A DNA stretch of 64,000 nt from Megalobrama amblycephala (taxonomy: Eukaryota > Chordata > Actinopteri > Cypriniformes > Xenocyprididae). This document shows, in pieces, positions 25,601 through 37,700 of this stretch. Both the position numbers and the translations under genes were made by a program. Each line of letters opens with the position of its first letter. Within the stretch, counting starts at the first letter, position 1. Below the pieces are notes generated by a model. It made no database searches. It had not been told where the DNA came from and saw only the letters and a list, made by a program, of their open reading frames with translations. The stretch is taken from NCBI RefSeq assembly GCF_018812025.1, contig NC_063066.1, positions 9,194,382 through 9,258,381 of the forward strand, in the 5' to 3' direction.

Positions 25601-28600
25601 TCCAGCAGCATTACTAACATTGTTTCAGATATCTGTGATATCAAAACTAATCTCACCCAACTCACTAACAAGTAAGTATGCAAGCAGGCATTTGTGCATG
25701 TTTGTATTGTGATACAAATAGTTAGTTTTGATTCATATTGTAACATGTATGTTCTGTTCTGTTTAGTTTCGTTGTGATTTGGTTCTGTTTTCGCTGTTCA
25801 TTGGTTGTTAATTAGTTCACCTGTTTCTGTTCCGTTGATTATCTGTTCCTTTGTATTTAAGCCCTCGGTTTGCTTTGTTTCATGGTCTGGTATTGTTTAT
25901 GTTAAGCGTAAGCGTTTATGAAACCTTGCTACAGAGTTTTAATAGTAAATTCCACTAGGAATACGTAGGAGAATCACAGGGAAGAAGGGGGCAGGAACCG
26001 GCAAACATTCAAAAATAACTTTAATCATAAATAAACAAACAAAACGAAAGTTGCAATATGCAAATGCAATATGATATCTCTATATAATATGTCCCAGTAT
26101 TTTCCTGCTGTCTTCACTCCATTTTGTCTTTCTGTCTTTGTGTGTGGTAGAATTCTTTATATTACAGACCTTATGGGAGACAGGACGGTGTTCACAGGAG
26201 ATGCTCATAACATGACAGCACCTTCATTAGCACTGCAGCTGATCAACCCTGACACCTCTCAGTTCCACGGCCTCACATTTGAGGTGTCCTCCATACAGAA
26301 TGATAGCATCCCTGAGGTGAGAGACAAAGAGAGATCGTATCTAACACTGCATGAGACCAAGATCATTATGGAAACTTTAGACTCTTAGCGAAAGTGTGAT
26401 ATTAAAATATCACAGTACCGTTGCAAACGTGTTTTCACACTATCGTGACCACAAGGTTTCCGTGTCCTTGTGTGTGTTAGTGGATTGTGTGATTCAAGTG
26501 GTTATTTTAGCACCATTTACATGTCAGGTGTGATATTAAGCCTGACCACTGAATGACATTGAAGTGAGATGTAAATGTATTCAGCCAACATTGTTGTATT
26601 AAAGCTGAAGTATGTAATTTTTCAGTGTGTTAAAATACTTAGATATCCCAATTTAATATGCAGAGACAACTATACATAAGCAATTCATTGATACACTTTC
26701 TCAGAAAACTGTTTCAAACTCTACATGGTCAAAATGTCAAAACTACATGGTCAAAGCATAGCAGAAGAAGCCACTTGTTTAGCAAAGTTAGCACATAGAG
26801 TTTGTTTTGTTGCAGTTATAAAAAAATGAGTTGAACTCTTTTAAATCTCCCTGTCAATATACTGTTGTAGCATGTATATACAAATATATTATGGACGTTT
26901 TTGGGTTGCTAGATTGTTTTATGGTTATTGGCCATCTCTGTCCGACCTGTTTGTGTGTATTCAGCCTTAAGAAGCTTCAAGCAATCAGACTCTATCACAT
27001 TTGTTCCCAATGGATACAAAACATCCCAAAGCAGACTGATCACAGCTCTTTCTTGTGGTCTGCAAACATGATTTTTGAAGACTTTAGAGTTTGCTGGACA
27101 AATGTCATGACATGGTTCTGCATTTTTAGAAATGTTTATAGAAAATGCTCAATCAGAATAAATAATTAAGGAATATCAGACCGGTAAGTGTGCCATTTTT
27201 TTTAAATTATCAGCTGATATTTGGACCAACAGCACAATTGTCATACTGCTTTTATAAAACAGTTAAATACACAAGCAGGTAATATTGAATAACTTAGATT
27301 TTACACTATATATTATGAGTTACTTTGTCCATTTTTGCATAATTAAAGAAAAAAAGGCAAAATCAAAGCAGAATCATCCATGCACATCCCCTATCACCTT
27401 TTCAACTAATCGGCTGAGTGAATAATTCAGTGACTCATTCATAAAGACAGTCACCTACAGTACTGGCATAACAATGTAACCTGTATTTATTTTTAGTCAT
27501 CAATATTTATAAAATATTTATCACATGAATGGTTTATTGTTCTTGCAGTAATGTTTCCTTCCCATCATTTTTGTAGATATTTTATGACGAAAACTTTACA
27601 GAGCATCCAGACACAGGAACTATAGCTTTCATATCCTTACCTCCGGCAATTGAAAGCTTTTTCCCAAACAATGGAGCCAGACCTCGTGTTCAGTTCCATT
27701 TTTATGGCAAAGAAAAAATCTTTGAGGTAACACAGACTCCTTGAACTGGTGGTCAGTTTATTTTCCTCACTTTTAGTAGAAGAATAAACCACTTAAAGTC
27801 AGTTTAATGTAAATAAAAGCAAAGCTATAGAATTATATGGAACAGTTTTGTGAGAATCAGTACTTCTGATGGCAAATATTTTAAACATCTAGGACCCTAC
27901 AATCAACATGGCGCTGAACTCTTATGTGGTGTCTGCCAGTGTCACCAATGCCACAGTGAGCCACCTTGAGATCCCAGTGATGGTCACTCTCCGCCATCTC
28001 CAAAACAAAGAGGTCTGTGTGGATACAATCAACTGGCCACCACCAAACCAAATCACAAATCAATAGTTCACCATCATTATTGCCCCATTATGCTACTGTT
28101 TGAACACACTTTAAACAGTTAAAATAATAATGCTACCACTAATTGCCTGATATCTTTTGTCAACAAATATCTTGCTAAGTATAGCTTCTAAGGCAGATTT
28201 AATTCATCCACTATGACATTATCACTGATTTATAGTCTGATCATTAAAGTAATATTTCACCATGCACGCTATCTTTTTCCACTATAGGACTGGGACACTG
28301 CCAAGTGTGTCTACTGGGACTTCAACAAAAACAGTGAGCTTTGTGATACACATTTAGAACTATCTAGAGTAAGCAAACTCATTTTGGTCGATATCCTCAT
28401 GACAGTTCAATGGTTGTCTCATTGAATGTCTCATAGATGAGAAAGGTGGATGGAACAATACAGGATGTGAGATAATGAAGTCTAATGCCACTCATACGTC
28501 CTGTTCCTGTGATCACCTCACACATTTTGGAGTTCTTCTTGTGAGTTCAGTTTTGTGTGTCTAAGACATAGACAGTCAAGTAAAGATTTTTATAAAGTAG

Positions 28601-31444
28601 GCCTACACAAAGTTTTACATTATATTTTTGCTTGTGTGAAACTAAATTTGCCTTTTCAACAGCACAAGGTCAGTGAATTAAAAATGTCAATTTATGTACC
28701 AAATGCAATATAATAATTAGCAGTATAATAATTACCTTTTCTGAAAACATTTGGAAACTAAAGGTCAGTGTTAATTTATGGATGATTTTTATTATTGTAA
28801 CCACTTTGTGTGTTTTCCAGGATATCTCTAAAACTCCAATAAACCCGAAAGATGAAAAGATTCTGACTGTAATCTCAAACCTGGGCAGTGGCATATCCTC
28901 CATCTTTCTTGGAGTCACACTTCTGACCTATTTGTCCTTTGAGTGAGTTCTTAGACTCTTTTGCATTATGTGTTCAGCATCCTATGTCTTTCCTTACACG
29001 TTTTCTTACCACAGGAAACTGAGGCGAGACTACCCTTCGAAGATCCTTATTAACCTCTCCGTGGCCTTGCTAGGGTTGAACATGTTGTTCCTGGTGAACT
29101 CCTGGTTTGCCTCTTTTAACAGTAATGCCCTCTGCATTACTGTAGCCGCCTTTCTACATTACTTCTTTCTGGCTACCTTTACTTGGATGGGACTGGGTGC
29201 AATCAACATGTATCTGGCCTTGGTCAAGGTCTTTAATTCATATGTGCCATCTTACATCCTCAAATTCTGTGCTCTTGGATGGGGTAAGACAGGCAGTTTT
29301 GCATTTTTTCTCTTCATGTAAATGTTATACTGTGGAGTATATAACAATTGAATAACCATTAAGAAACAAAAAACAGTGCTTCTGTTTGTTAATTTTTTTT
29401 TTAAACTGTTGTTTGCAGGTTTACCTCTGCTGGTTGTAAGTTTAGTGCTTGCCATTGATGTAAATTCATATGGTGCCAGCCTCTCCAGAGCACTTCTCCA
29501 AGAAGAATCCACTGCATTGTAGGTGCCAAACAACACAGTTTACACTCTAAAAATACTGGGTTAAAAAAACAACCCAAGTTGGGTTGAAAATGGACAAACC
29601 CAGCAGTTGGGTTAAATGTTTGCTGGGCAGTTTTATTTAACCCAACTATTGTTTAAAAAATTACTATATGGCTGGCTTAATATGAACCCAAAATAGGTTG
29701 GAAATTAAAAATCAGATGTTTATTGTTTAATTATTATTCATTAAACTTATTAATAAATGTTTATTTATTAAACACATTAATAAATGTTAATTTCCAACAT
29801 AATTTGGGTTCATTTTAAGCAAGCAGTACAATAATTTTTACACAATAATTGAGTTAAATAAAACTACCAAGCAGGTTGGGCAAACATTTAACCCAACCGT
29901 TGGGTTAAAACAAACCAATTGTTGGGTTTGTCCATTTTCAACTCAATGGGTTGTTTTTTACCCAGCATTTTTTAGAGTGTAAAATGCACAGTTTTAAATG
30001 CAAAATTTATATTGGTGCCAAAAAATCCTGGGTTAAAAACAACCCAAGCTGTTTTATTTTTTAGTTTTATTTACTCAACTATTGTTAAAAAATGACTGTA
30101 TTGCTCACTTAAAATGAACCCAAAGTATGTTGGAAAATACATTTATTAATGTTTAATATGAACATTTATTAATAAGTTCAATGAATAATAATTAAACAAT
30201 AAACATTTATTAAATTGCTTATTAATAAATGTTCACCTTTTGATTATTATTGTTATTTTGGGTTCATTTTAAGCCAGCCATATAGTAACTGAGTGTTGCT
30301 CTTAGAATAAATATAATGTTATCATCCGATGCTGTGCACTCTAACATGGTTATCATTGGTTGTTATAATAGTTTTCATTATTGGTGTGAACAGGACTTTA
30401 TGGTCATACTGTATTATCTCTCTTCATCTTTTTCAGTTGCTGGATAAGGAATGATGTGACCTTTTATGCGACGGTGGTTTCATTTGTGACCCTGATCATG
30501 GTCTGTAATATCTGCGTGTTTGCCGTGGTGCTGGTACAGATCCGTAAGATGAGGGTCAATAAGCCCGCCAGCAACAGAAAAGGGTTTCTGCATGACCTGC
30601 GAGTGGTGGCCAGCCTCACCTTCCTGCTGGGACTTACCTGGATACTAGCCTTTGTCGCCTGGGGTCCAGTCAAAACACCCCTGCTGTACCTGTTCTCCTT
30701 CCTCAACAGTCTTCAAGGTAACAGCAAGGGCTGCTTATGCCTATGGAGAGAAAGTTAAAACTAATGCATTCAAAGTATGCCTAACACTGTGCACAGTGAT
30801 ACTCATAATTTGTATAATAGATTCATCAGAATGCATTAGTGTTTAATACTAAAAGATGATATGTTGTTTTTGGATTGTAATCTTCAAATACAAAGGATCT
30901 TTGGACAAGTGTTTTGTTTTTTTTGCTGTATTTCAGGTTTCTTTATCTTCCTGTTTTATTGTCTGATGAAAGACAATGTAAGGAAGCAGTGGAGGATACA
31001 TCTCTGCTGTGGAAGATTCAGACAGAATGAATACTCAGGTTTGGCTCATATAAGCAATAGTTAAACTCATACTTGGTCAATAATATTATATATTATTAAA
31101 AAAAAAATTGTATAATACAAAACTACATATCAAATACCCCAAAAATAATAGTGTTCTAGATCAAAACTTACTTGAAAATAAAAATACAAATGTACATTTA
31201 CAAACACAACCATTATCAATTAATATTCTTTGAAAAGACAAAAAAAAAAAAAAAGATAATGTTATTTGAATTTTGACCAGACTGGAGTCGTACTGTGACA
31301 GCGGGGGCCAAAGCGAAAGATGGTCAACACGTCTCCTCACCATCCATGAAGTCTGAGACTACCAGTGAAAGGAAGATCTCTGATACCTCAAACTCTGGGG
31401 CCAGTCATGATGGTGTCTTCCTCACACAGGACAGAAAACAATAA
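19650..31444 (+). CDS. adgrg4: Adhesion G protein-coupled receptor G4-like, 26 coding exons
   Basis: Exons: 19650-19719, 19889-20500, 20652-20749, 21048-21106, 21236-21284, 21416-21447, 21582-21733, 21805-21906, 22042-22116, 22403-22488, 22568-22632, 22717-22865, 24113-24239, 25280-25386, 25467-25671, 26151-26316, 27577-27726, 27893-28012, 28288-28333, 28437-28540, 28821-28942, 29015-29283, 29419-29518, 30437-30717, 30937-31038, 31281-31444. All have AG/GT borders and join in frame to 1203 residues with no stop. Order: signal peptide (1-24); pentraxin domain (about 25-227); short Ser/Thr-rich linker; SEA-like region (417-516); HormR-like region (517-594); GAIN domain; GPS with W829, C834, C846, C848 and predicted autocleavage HL851/T852; seven membrane segments (about 865-1140); Ser-rich tail. 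It is a cell-surface receptor. Adhesion GPCRs are known to be activated by a tethered peptide after the GPS; the ligand here is unknown. Pentraxin plus the vgll1 neighbour favours ADGRG4 over ADGRG2 or ADGRG6 (no CUB domain). The start ATG is followed directly by a hydrophobic leader. Confidence 0.9.
22932..24017. mobile_element. Fold-back DNA element in adgrg4 intron 12
   Basis: Ends TTAGCCCGG and CCGGGCTAA are inverted. They are followed by matching AAGT/TTTAAGTAAAT-rich arms that keep pairing for over 100 bases. An internal block around GCATGAATAAATTATG recurs at 42390 and 49705. The 1.09 kb element has no coding frame. Confidence 0.7.
24728..25116. mobile_element. Fold-back MITE in adgrg4 intron 13
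   Basis: TACACAGCAAAATC at the left mirrors GATTTTGCTGTGTA at the right. The arms continue through AACTCTG, GCTCAGA and ATATGGTCCCTCTCTA. TA at each border suits a Tc1/mariner-type MITE. The core around CAGCCACAGCCTTAGATGAA is shared with the large palindrome at 41.6-43.3 kb. Confidence 0.75.
25750..26060 (+). repeat. Dispersed repeat carrying TATTTAAGCCCTCGGTTT
   Basis: A block with TTAATTAGTTCACCTGT and TATTTAAGCCCTCGGTTTGC resembles 45950-46110 on the same strand and, more distantly, 39460-39730 on the opposite strand. Its class is not clear to me. Confidence 0.5.
29541..29981. mobile_element. Fold-back MITE with AACCCA-rich arms, adgrg4 intron 23
   Basis: TACACTCTAAAAATACTGGG mirrors CCCAGCATTTTTTAGAGTGTA. 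The arms keep pairing through repeated AACCCAAC/GTTGGGTT blocks to a TTTATTAATAAATG-rich centre. TA borders suggest a Tc1/mariner-type MITE. Confidence 0.85.
30020..30290. mobile_element. Truncated second copy of the AACCCA-rich MITE
   Basis: It contains CCTGGGTTAAAAACAACCC, AATGAACCCAAAGTATGTTGG and the mirrored TTTGGGTTCATTTTAAGCC, but lacks the outer TACACTCT ends. It lies only about 40 bases after the complete copy. Confidence 0.7.
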
Positions 31445-32407
31445 ATAAGGAAAGATGAATTCTGTGCATTCCATTTCTTTTTGGTAATGTTGAATGACGA
31501 CTTTGGAAATTTCCAGCAGAAATTCATGAAAAGCCTCTTTTTTAAACTTTAATTTATTGTCATCAATGATTGTTTCAATGATTTCAATGATTTCTTCCAG
31601 AGAGATGAATTAATGAGGTCATGTGTGTAAACTGTTATGAGTGGTGTCAGTGAATAATATCTATATATTAGCCATATGTAAAACTACAGCACTCCCAGAA
31701 TTACTAGGTTAGTAATTTTGGCTTCAGACTATCAGTATTAATAAAAAGGCTACCAGCTCTAAAATGTTTAGTAAGAAATCATTTAAAATGTTTGCTCATA
31801 ATATTAAGTGGGTTTTGGTAAACATATAGGTCTAAACTATGTTACGTTACTCTGTGAATTCACAATATTTATTGCGATAAATTATTGTGACATTAATAAT
31901 GAAATGAAAATAATATGATTATTTGATCACTGTTACCTAAAGGGAAGTAAAACAACATGTTCTGAAAAAAACATTATTTCTGTCAGTGTCTTTTTTCAGA
32001 GATGACAGTTAAGTGGTCTGACTTGTTCAGTCACATTCTGCTCATAGTGGTTAAAGTTCACAGATTGACGCCTCACATTTAAGGGCAAAAACTGAAGTAG
32101 TTTCTTTTAGTCTAACTTTTTTCTCATGGAGAAACGATCTAACTGATTGAGCTGCAGCATGTTTAAATCTCATGCAATTACGGATATCACCTTTACTTCA
32201 TTGTAATTGACTGGGCTTCAACGTCTGATTAAACACTTGATATTTCACAACTACTGCATGGTGAGTAAAAGCTGGCTATTTCCATGACTGTAGTATTTCA
32301 TCATTTTAAAATAACAGTAACATAAGCGTAACGTTAATTTACAAAAATTATTGTAAAGTGTTACTATATATACATACACATATGCATATATATATAAATA
32401 TATATAT

Positions 32408-32900
32408 ACTATCGCTCAAAAGCTTGGAATCGGTAAGAAGTTTCGTCTGCTCACTAAGGCTTCATTTATTTAATTAAAAATACAGTAAAAACATTAATAT
32501 TGTGAAATAGTATTACAATTTAAAATGACTGTTTTCTATTTTAAAAAATATATTGAAATGTAATTTATTCTTGTGTTGGCAAAGCTGAATTTAATTTAAT
32601 CGTTAATCCAGTCTTCAGTGTCACATGATCCTTCAGAAATCAATCTAATATGCTGATTTGCTGCTCAAGAAACATTGTGTACAATTGTACTAAATATTTG
32701 TGTACATTTGTTTTTTCTTTGATGAATAGAAAGTTCAAAAGAACAGTGTTTATTTAAAATCTAATCTTTTGTAACATTATAAATGTCTTTACTGTCACTT
32801 TTGATCAATTTAATGGATCCTTGCTGAATATAAGTATTATTTTCTTTATTTCTTCTCAAAAAAATAAAAAATTCTTACTGACCCCAAACTTTTGAACGGT

Positions 32901-32903
<3 letters not shown>
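32408..32903. mobile_element. TIR element with ACTACCGTTCAAAAG-type ends
   Basis: The left ACTATCGCTCAAAAGC and right CTTTTGAACGGTAGT are diverged inverted repeats. The interior (GCAAAGCTGAATTT, CAGTCTTCAGT) recurs in vgll1 intron 2. Short and non-coding. Confidence 0.7.

Positions 32904-32972
<69 letters not shown>
32902..32972. repeat. (GT)n(TA)n microsatellite
   Basis: Seven GT units followed by about 29 TA units, abutting the right end of the preceding element. Confidence 0.95.
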
Positions 32973-32978
<6 letters not shown>

Positions 32979-33585
32979 AGACTCATAAGGTCAAACTAAA
33001 TTTTATAATTTCACATTTTTATGTGATTCTTAAGCAATAAATTTTAAACGACAACATTTAATAAACAAAATATAAAATATCTGATATATAGTTATATTAA
33101 TGACATATGCATTGAATACAACCTACTTTAACTTTTCTACTTTAGTTCTCAATAAAATCATTGAATTTGTGGCTCTGATGCTTTTTTAAAGCATTAATGC
33201 TTACATTTTGTTCTTTAGCAGAACAGTACTCATCAAGATGATTTAAAAATTAAATAAAAAAACAAACAAATATTCAATCGCATGTATAAAAGACCTATCA
33301 TCATTTATCTCATTGTCACCTTATAACACCTAAACTTGAGTAAATGATGAATTCAGCTAAAATACAATTTGCAAGAACATTCAGATACAGTCAGGCTTTG
33401 ACATATCCCATCCCTATATCCTTTCATTCATCAAAACCATGCAAAGAACTTTATAAAGTGATGGGATCTTATTGCAGTTTCACATTAGAATGAGAAGGCA
33501 TGGCATTATTAGCAATAATCTGTCACCACAACAGGATATATTGATAAATGTTGCATTGCACACCGTTTCTGCAGTATATCTATCA

Positions 33586-35042
33586 ATGATGGAGGAGGAT
33601 CTAGGAAGCCCAGTGGCTAAGATTAAAGAGGAGTCCGGTAGTGTCCTTCTCACTTACTTCCAAGGAGACATCAACAGCATGGTGGATGAACATTTCTCCC
33701 GTGCTCTAAGTAAAGCAACTAAACCTAAGGGAGAGTGCTCCAAAATCAAAAGAAACCACAGATCTGCTCAAACAAGTAAACAAGTCCTCTCAAATTCCCT
33801 TTTACATGGAATATTTGACTTGTGGAATGAATTTAAACATTGAATTCCTTTTTTTAGATGGATTTGATTCAAGTCAATGGGAAGAACAGTCACAAACCAA
33901 GTATCAGCCCATGTTTCCTCCAGAACATCTCCGGCTAGGAACAAGCAGCGAGTCTCAATCAAACCATCATGTGTCACCAGCAAACAGTGCTGTTCTGTGG
34001 TCAGGGGATTCTCGGCAGGGTATGAGTTTCGCCCTGCCCCCCATGATGTACCCCTCGGCTGTTTCCTCTGATGGTTTGATGGTAGCCGAACAACAGTACT
34101 CTAATTCTCTGTTAAACTTGCTCCACAATGATCACCCTGACATGAGCACAGTGATGGTACCCTCCTCCAAACAAGAACTCATGTCTGGATGGACAAAGTA
34201 TCCTGGATTTTGCAACCAGATGACTAGTGACATCAATCTAAACTCTGGTAAATGCCCTTATTTTCTACCATTCTATTTTAATCACACCCAAATAATCATA
34301 CTGTTCAAAAGTTTTTTTTTTAAATGTTTTTGAAAGAAGTTTTTCACACTATTTGATCAAAAGACAGTAAAAATATTGGCAAATGTTTTTGCAATTTAAA
34401 AGGTAACACTTTACAATAAGGTTCATTTGTTAGCAGTAATTAATTTATTAACTAACACGAACTAACAATGAACAATACATTTGCTACAGTATTTATTATT
34501 AATCGTTGTTAATGTTGGTTAATAAAAATACAGTTGTTCATTGTTTGTTCAACTAATGTTACCAGATACAATTTTTCATTTTAATAAATTATTAGTAAAT
34601 GTTAAAATTAACATGAACTAAGATTAATAAATGCTGTAGAAGTGTTGTTAATTCTTAGTTCATGTTAACTAAAGGTAGTTAACTAATGAAACCTTATTGT
34701 AAACTGTTACCATTTAGAATAACTTTTCTATCTTAATGTTTTTTTAAAATGTAATTTATTCCTGTGATGGCAAAGCTGAATTTTCAGCAGCCATTACTCC
34801 AGTCTTCAGTCATTTTACTGTCATTTTTGACCAATTTAATGCTGAATAAATGTATTCATTTCTTTCAAAACAACAAAAACAGTCTGACCTCAAGCATTTC
34901 AATGACATTGTATACATTAAGTAATTTTTACATTTTAGTCATTTTAATATACATTATTGATTCTCAGTATTTTAATGAACTCACTTGTGATTGCCTTTTA
35001 GGTGTACAGGTTATTGAGAAAAAAGATCTTTATTGGTATTAA
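33586..35042 (+). CDS. vgll1: Vestigial-like family member 1, TEAD cofactor
   Basis: Three coding exons, 33586-33775, 33858-34247 and 35002-35042, join in frame to 206 residues. Residues 19-43 form a Tondu motif containing [20 protein letters not shown], the peptide by which vestigial-like proteins bind TEAD/Scalloped transcription factors. They act in the nucleus as co-activators without binding DNA themselves. The rest is poorly conserved and Ser/Pro/Gln-rich, as in the family, and the protein ends in KKDLYWY. An acceptor at 33477 implies an upstream untranslated exon. Two ATGs are adjacent (33586 and 33589); either may start. The Tondu motif alone does not separate family members. The choice of vgll1 rests on the neighbouring adgrg4, since human VGLL1 lies close to ADGRG4. 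The short last exon is separated by an intron filled with repeats. Confidence 0.8.
34299..34900. mobile_element. TIR element in vgll1 intron 2, split by a second MITE
   Basis: It begins ACTGTTCAAAAGTTTTT and contains GGCAAAGCTGAATTTTCAGC and CAGTCTTCAGTC, as in the 32.4 kb element. The right end CTGACCTCAAGC is degraded. A MITE (34402-34711) sits inside. Confidence 0.6.
34402..34711. mobile_element. Fold-back MITE with GGTAACACTTTACAATAAGG ends
   Basis: GGTAACACTTTACAATAAGG at the left mirrors CCTTATTGTAAACTGTTACC at the right. The arms pair across most of the 310 bases (ACATGAACTAA and TTAGTTCATGTT). It is nested in the previous element. Confidence 0.85.
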
Positions 35043-35901
35043 CTAAAAAGTCGTTTGAGATTAAAAAGCAAGAACAAAGAAGTCTTTCATCGCTCTTTCG
35101 TTTAACTGAACAAGTGACTAATGGACCTTGCAATGCTTCACCTGGAGGCTTCTGCACATCCAACCTGTTCAGAAACAAGCTCTTCGTGTACCACAGCAAG
35201 AGATTGGCCTTGAGCTATATGGTTAAAGACGATCACACGCACACAAAACAAGTAATCTGTGTTTTTACAGATTTTTTTTTTTACTGAGTTCATTTGTTGC
35301 AACTGAATTTTATGTCTTATTTTCATAGATTTTATAGCAAATATCTGTTGTTTTGGTTGCATTTAATTTGTCAGAAAGGCTGCTCTGGGTATAAATAACT
35401 TTGATGTGAATTATGATTACAATCATGACACACAAATATATCAATGTACAAAAACTAAAAGTATAAAGAGGTTTTATATGGGCTTGAGTATATAGTAATT
35501 TAGTGAAATGCATATGTTTCAGTTTGTAGTTTGCAGAAACTATATTTATTCCTGTTTCATTCATGGTTTTCAAGGATGAGAGCATGTTACACAAATTGTC
35601 TATGGTGACATTTGTCTAATTTGGCTGTTTTTAAGTTGCAGATAATAATACTGTAGCTTGATTGGATGCAAAGCCTTTGTCAACAGCAAAAAAAGTTTCT
35701 TTTTCTCCCTTTCAAAAATGTAAAAGCGTTATTTATTTCGCTATCCTAACAGATGCACAATTATACATTTAGTCACATTTTATTATTAGCATCTATCATT
35801 GTTTTTATGCTACCTGCGATGTTGTCAGAACAGACCTTTGAAAGATTTTTAAGTCACAAACCACTTTGGTTTTGTATTTTATTGGCTTTAAATTAAATAA
35901 A
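35043..35901 (+). other. Probable 3' untranslated region of vgll1
   Basis: There is no coding frame of note after the stop codon. The first good AATAAA signal is at 35896-35901. The extent is inferred. Confidence 0.45.
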
Positions 35902-36727
35902 TGGCACATTACAACATTTATTCAATGCTACTGAAATACATTTTATTTGTAAATAACAGCATTTAAGACTTGGTTTATGACATTGTTCTCTTTTAAATGA
36001 AGGCATACTAATGAAAACCCCGACACTGCACCCTAGTGGATGAAAACAACATTGCACTGCATACATTAATAGCATAACGTGAAGTCTGCATGTGTTGGAT
36101 TTTAATCTCACTATGATGTAGCTATCAAACTCAACTCCCCCACCATGAATCCAACTCATGGACGCAGATGGAGAAACAGCCATCTCCACACCCCTGCTTG
36201 AGGATTATTGATGTCCTTGCACTATATTTAGCAGTTACCCATCCGGTGGCACACATGTCCCTTTTCCAAATAAAATGGACCAAAGCCAAGGCTAAGCTCA
36301 GACTCACCTCTGGCTAGAAACATTCACACAATGACCACTTCACATTTCATTGCTAGGGAGTAAAGGGCTAAATACATTTACTGGACAATTTTAGAGTGAC
36401 TGTTTTATGCTTTATATTTATACGATATTACTCGATTCTGATTTGTCATATCCATGGCAATCAGAATGAACATCTGGGTCACTAAATTGCACAGCCTACC
36501 TGTTTCTCGTTTCACACGGCGGACTCACATGATCTTAATACTTCGCTACTATATAATTACGGTAAAAGCAATAGCCTATGTGAAATATGGGAGAATTTCA
36601 AGTATTTATAAAACGGTAGGTGAATTTCAATGGACACCGCTTGCTAATATCACACGACGCCACAGGAGGAGTCGTGAATGGCAGGGAAGCACCATAACTG
36701 ACTCCATTTCTGGGCCATATTTCTGTA
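35902..36727. other. Intergenic stretch, nothing recognised
   Basis: No exon, RNA gene or inverted terminal repeats were identified up to the start of the element at 36728. Confidence 0.4.
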
Positions 36728-37568
36728 TAGAGGGTATGCGTCGACGTCACTTTCCCGCCGAAAACGCGCTCCCTCAGCTGGACTGAGTGGCAAAAGAACC
36801 TGCTGCGTGACTGGATTTAATAGGGGAAGCTGCGAAAAAAGCGACTAAAACTAACGAATTACACTAAAGGTTGGAATCGAATGTGTTCCTTACAATTTGT
36901 CAAATAAACCTAATCCATGCATATTGACATGCAGCCAGAAGTCGTGTTTCCTGACATTTATATGTGCCTGATTTCGACGGTGGGGAAATACATAAAGCAA
37001 ATCTGCCTGTGAATATTTTATATAACTACAATATAGGTAGGTTTAAATCCGTGTAATCACTTATATCAATGTTATATCGTCATATTGTCCAGCCCTAAAA
37101 CGTATATATAGTTTTATAATATTTTTTTGTCAGTGTTGTTTATTTAAAAACACCCAATTATGCAGAATATAAGATCGAAAATATTTAATTGATGAGTTGT
37201 CAACATAATATATAACAATACAATATATGGGTATGATTTTACCTCAAAATCCAACATTTTGACACAAAACGATAACTGCAAATCCATGTTTCTCTGCCTG
37301 GAGTCCAGCTGTTTCTGTGAATTGCAGTGATCCATTTGCTTTTTTTCTGTTGCTTTCTGCATTTTTAAAAATATATAGGCCTACCTCAGGTTTTGTGTCA
37401 AAGAAATTTGTACAGTCAATCACAAAGCGCTTTCCCGTTTTGAATGTGTTTTGTGTGTTTTTCGCGACATTCACGCTGAATGCCAATGCTGCCGCTCAGT
37501 CTTTTGCCTCTCAGTGGACGTGACCGCAGTTGTAACGGTCGACGGTGACGTCACTTGCATACCCTCTA
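36728..37568. mobile_element. TIR element with TAGAGGGTATGC ends, class unknown
   Basis: TAGAGGGTATGCGTCGACGTCAC at the left mirrors GTGACGTCACTTGCATACCCTCTA at the right. The ends are GC-rich (CCCGCCGAAAACGCG) while the middle is AT-rich. Minus-strand frames at 37144-37486 look like pieces of a protein with KRFVIDCTNFFDTKPEVG, which I do not recognise. No target duplication is obvious. Confidence 0.6.
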
Positions 37569-37700
37569 TCGTATTCACGCTACACACATAAATAGGCCTA
37601 CTTTAGCCGTACTTTTTAAAGTTCTTCATCAAATGTAATACCTACTCTGACAGTATACATGATTTAGGATACAGCTGCTCTCATTCATAAAAAAATCATC

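Larger units (their letters stand above)
31445..33477. other. Intergenic stretch between adgrg4 and vgll1
   Basis: No exon is seen. It would include the adgrg4 3' untranslated region, though no clear polyadenylation signal stands out, and an untranslated first exon of vgll1. A TIR element and a microsatellite are listed separately. Confidence 0.4.
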
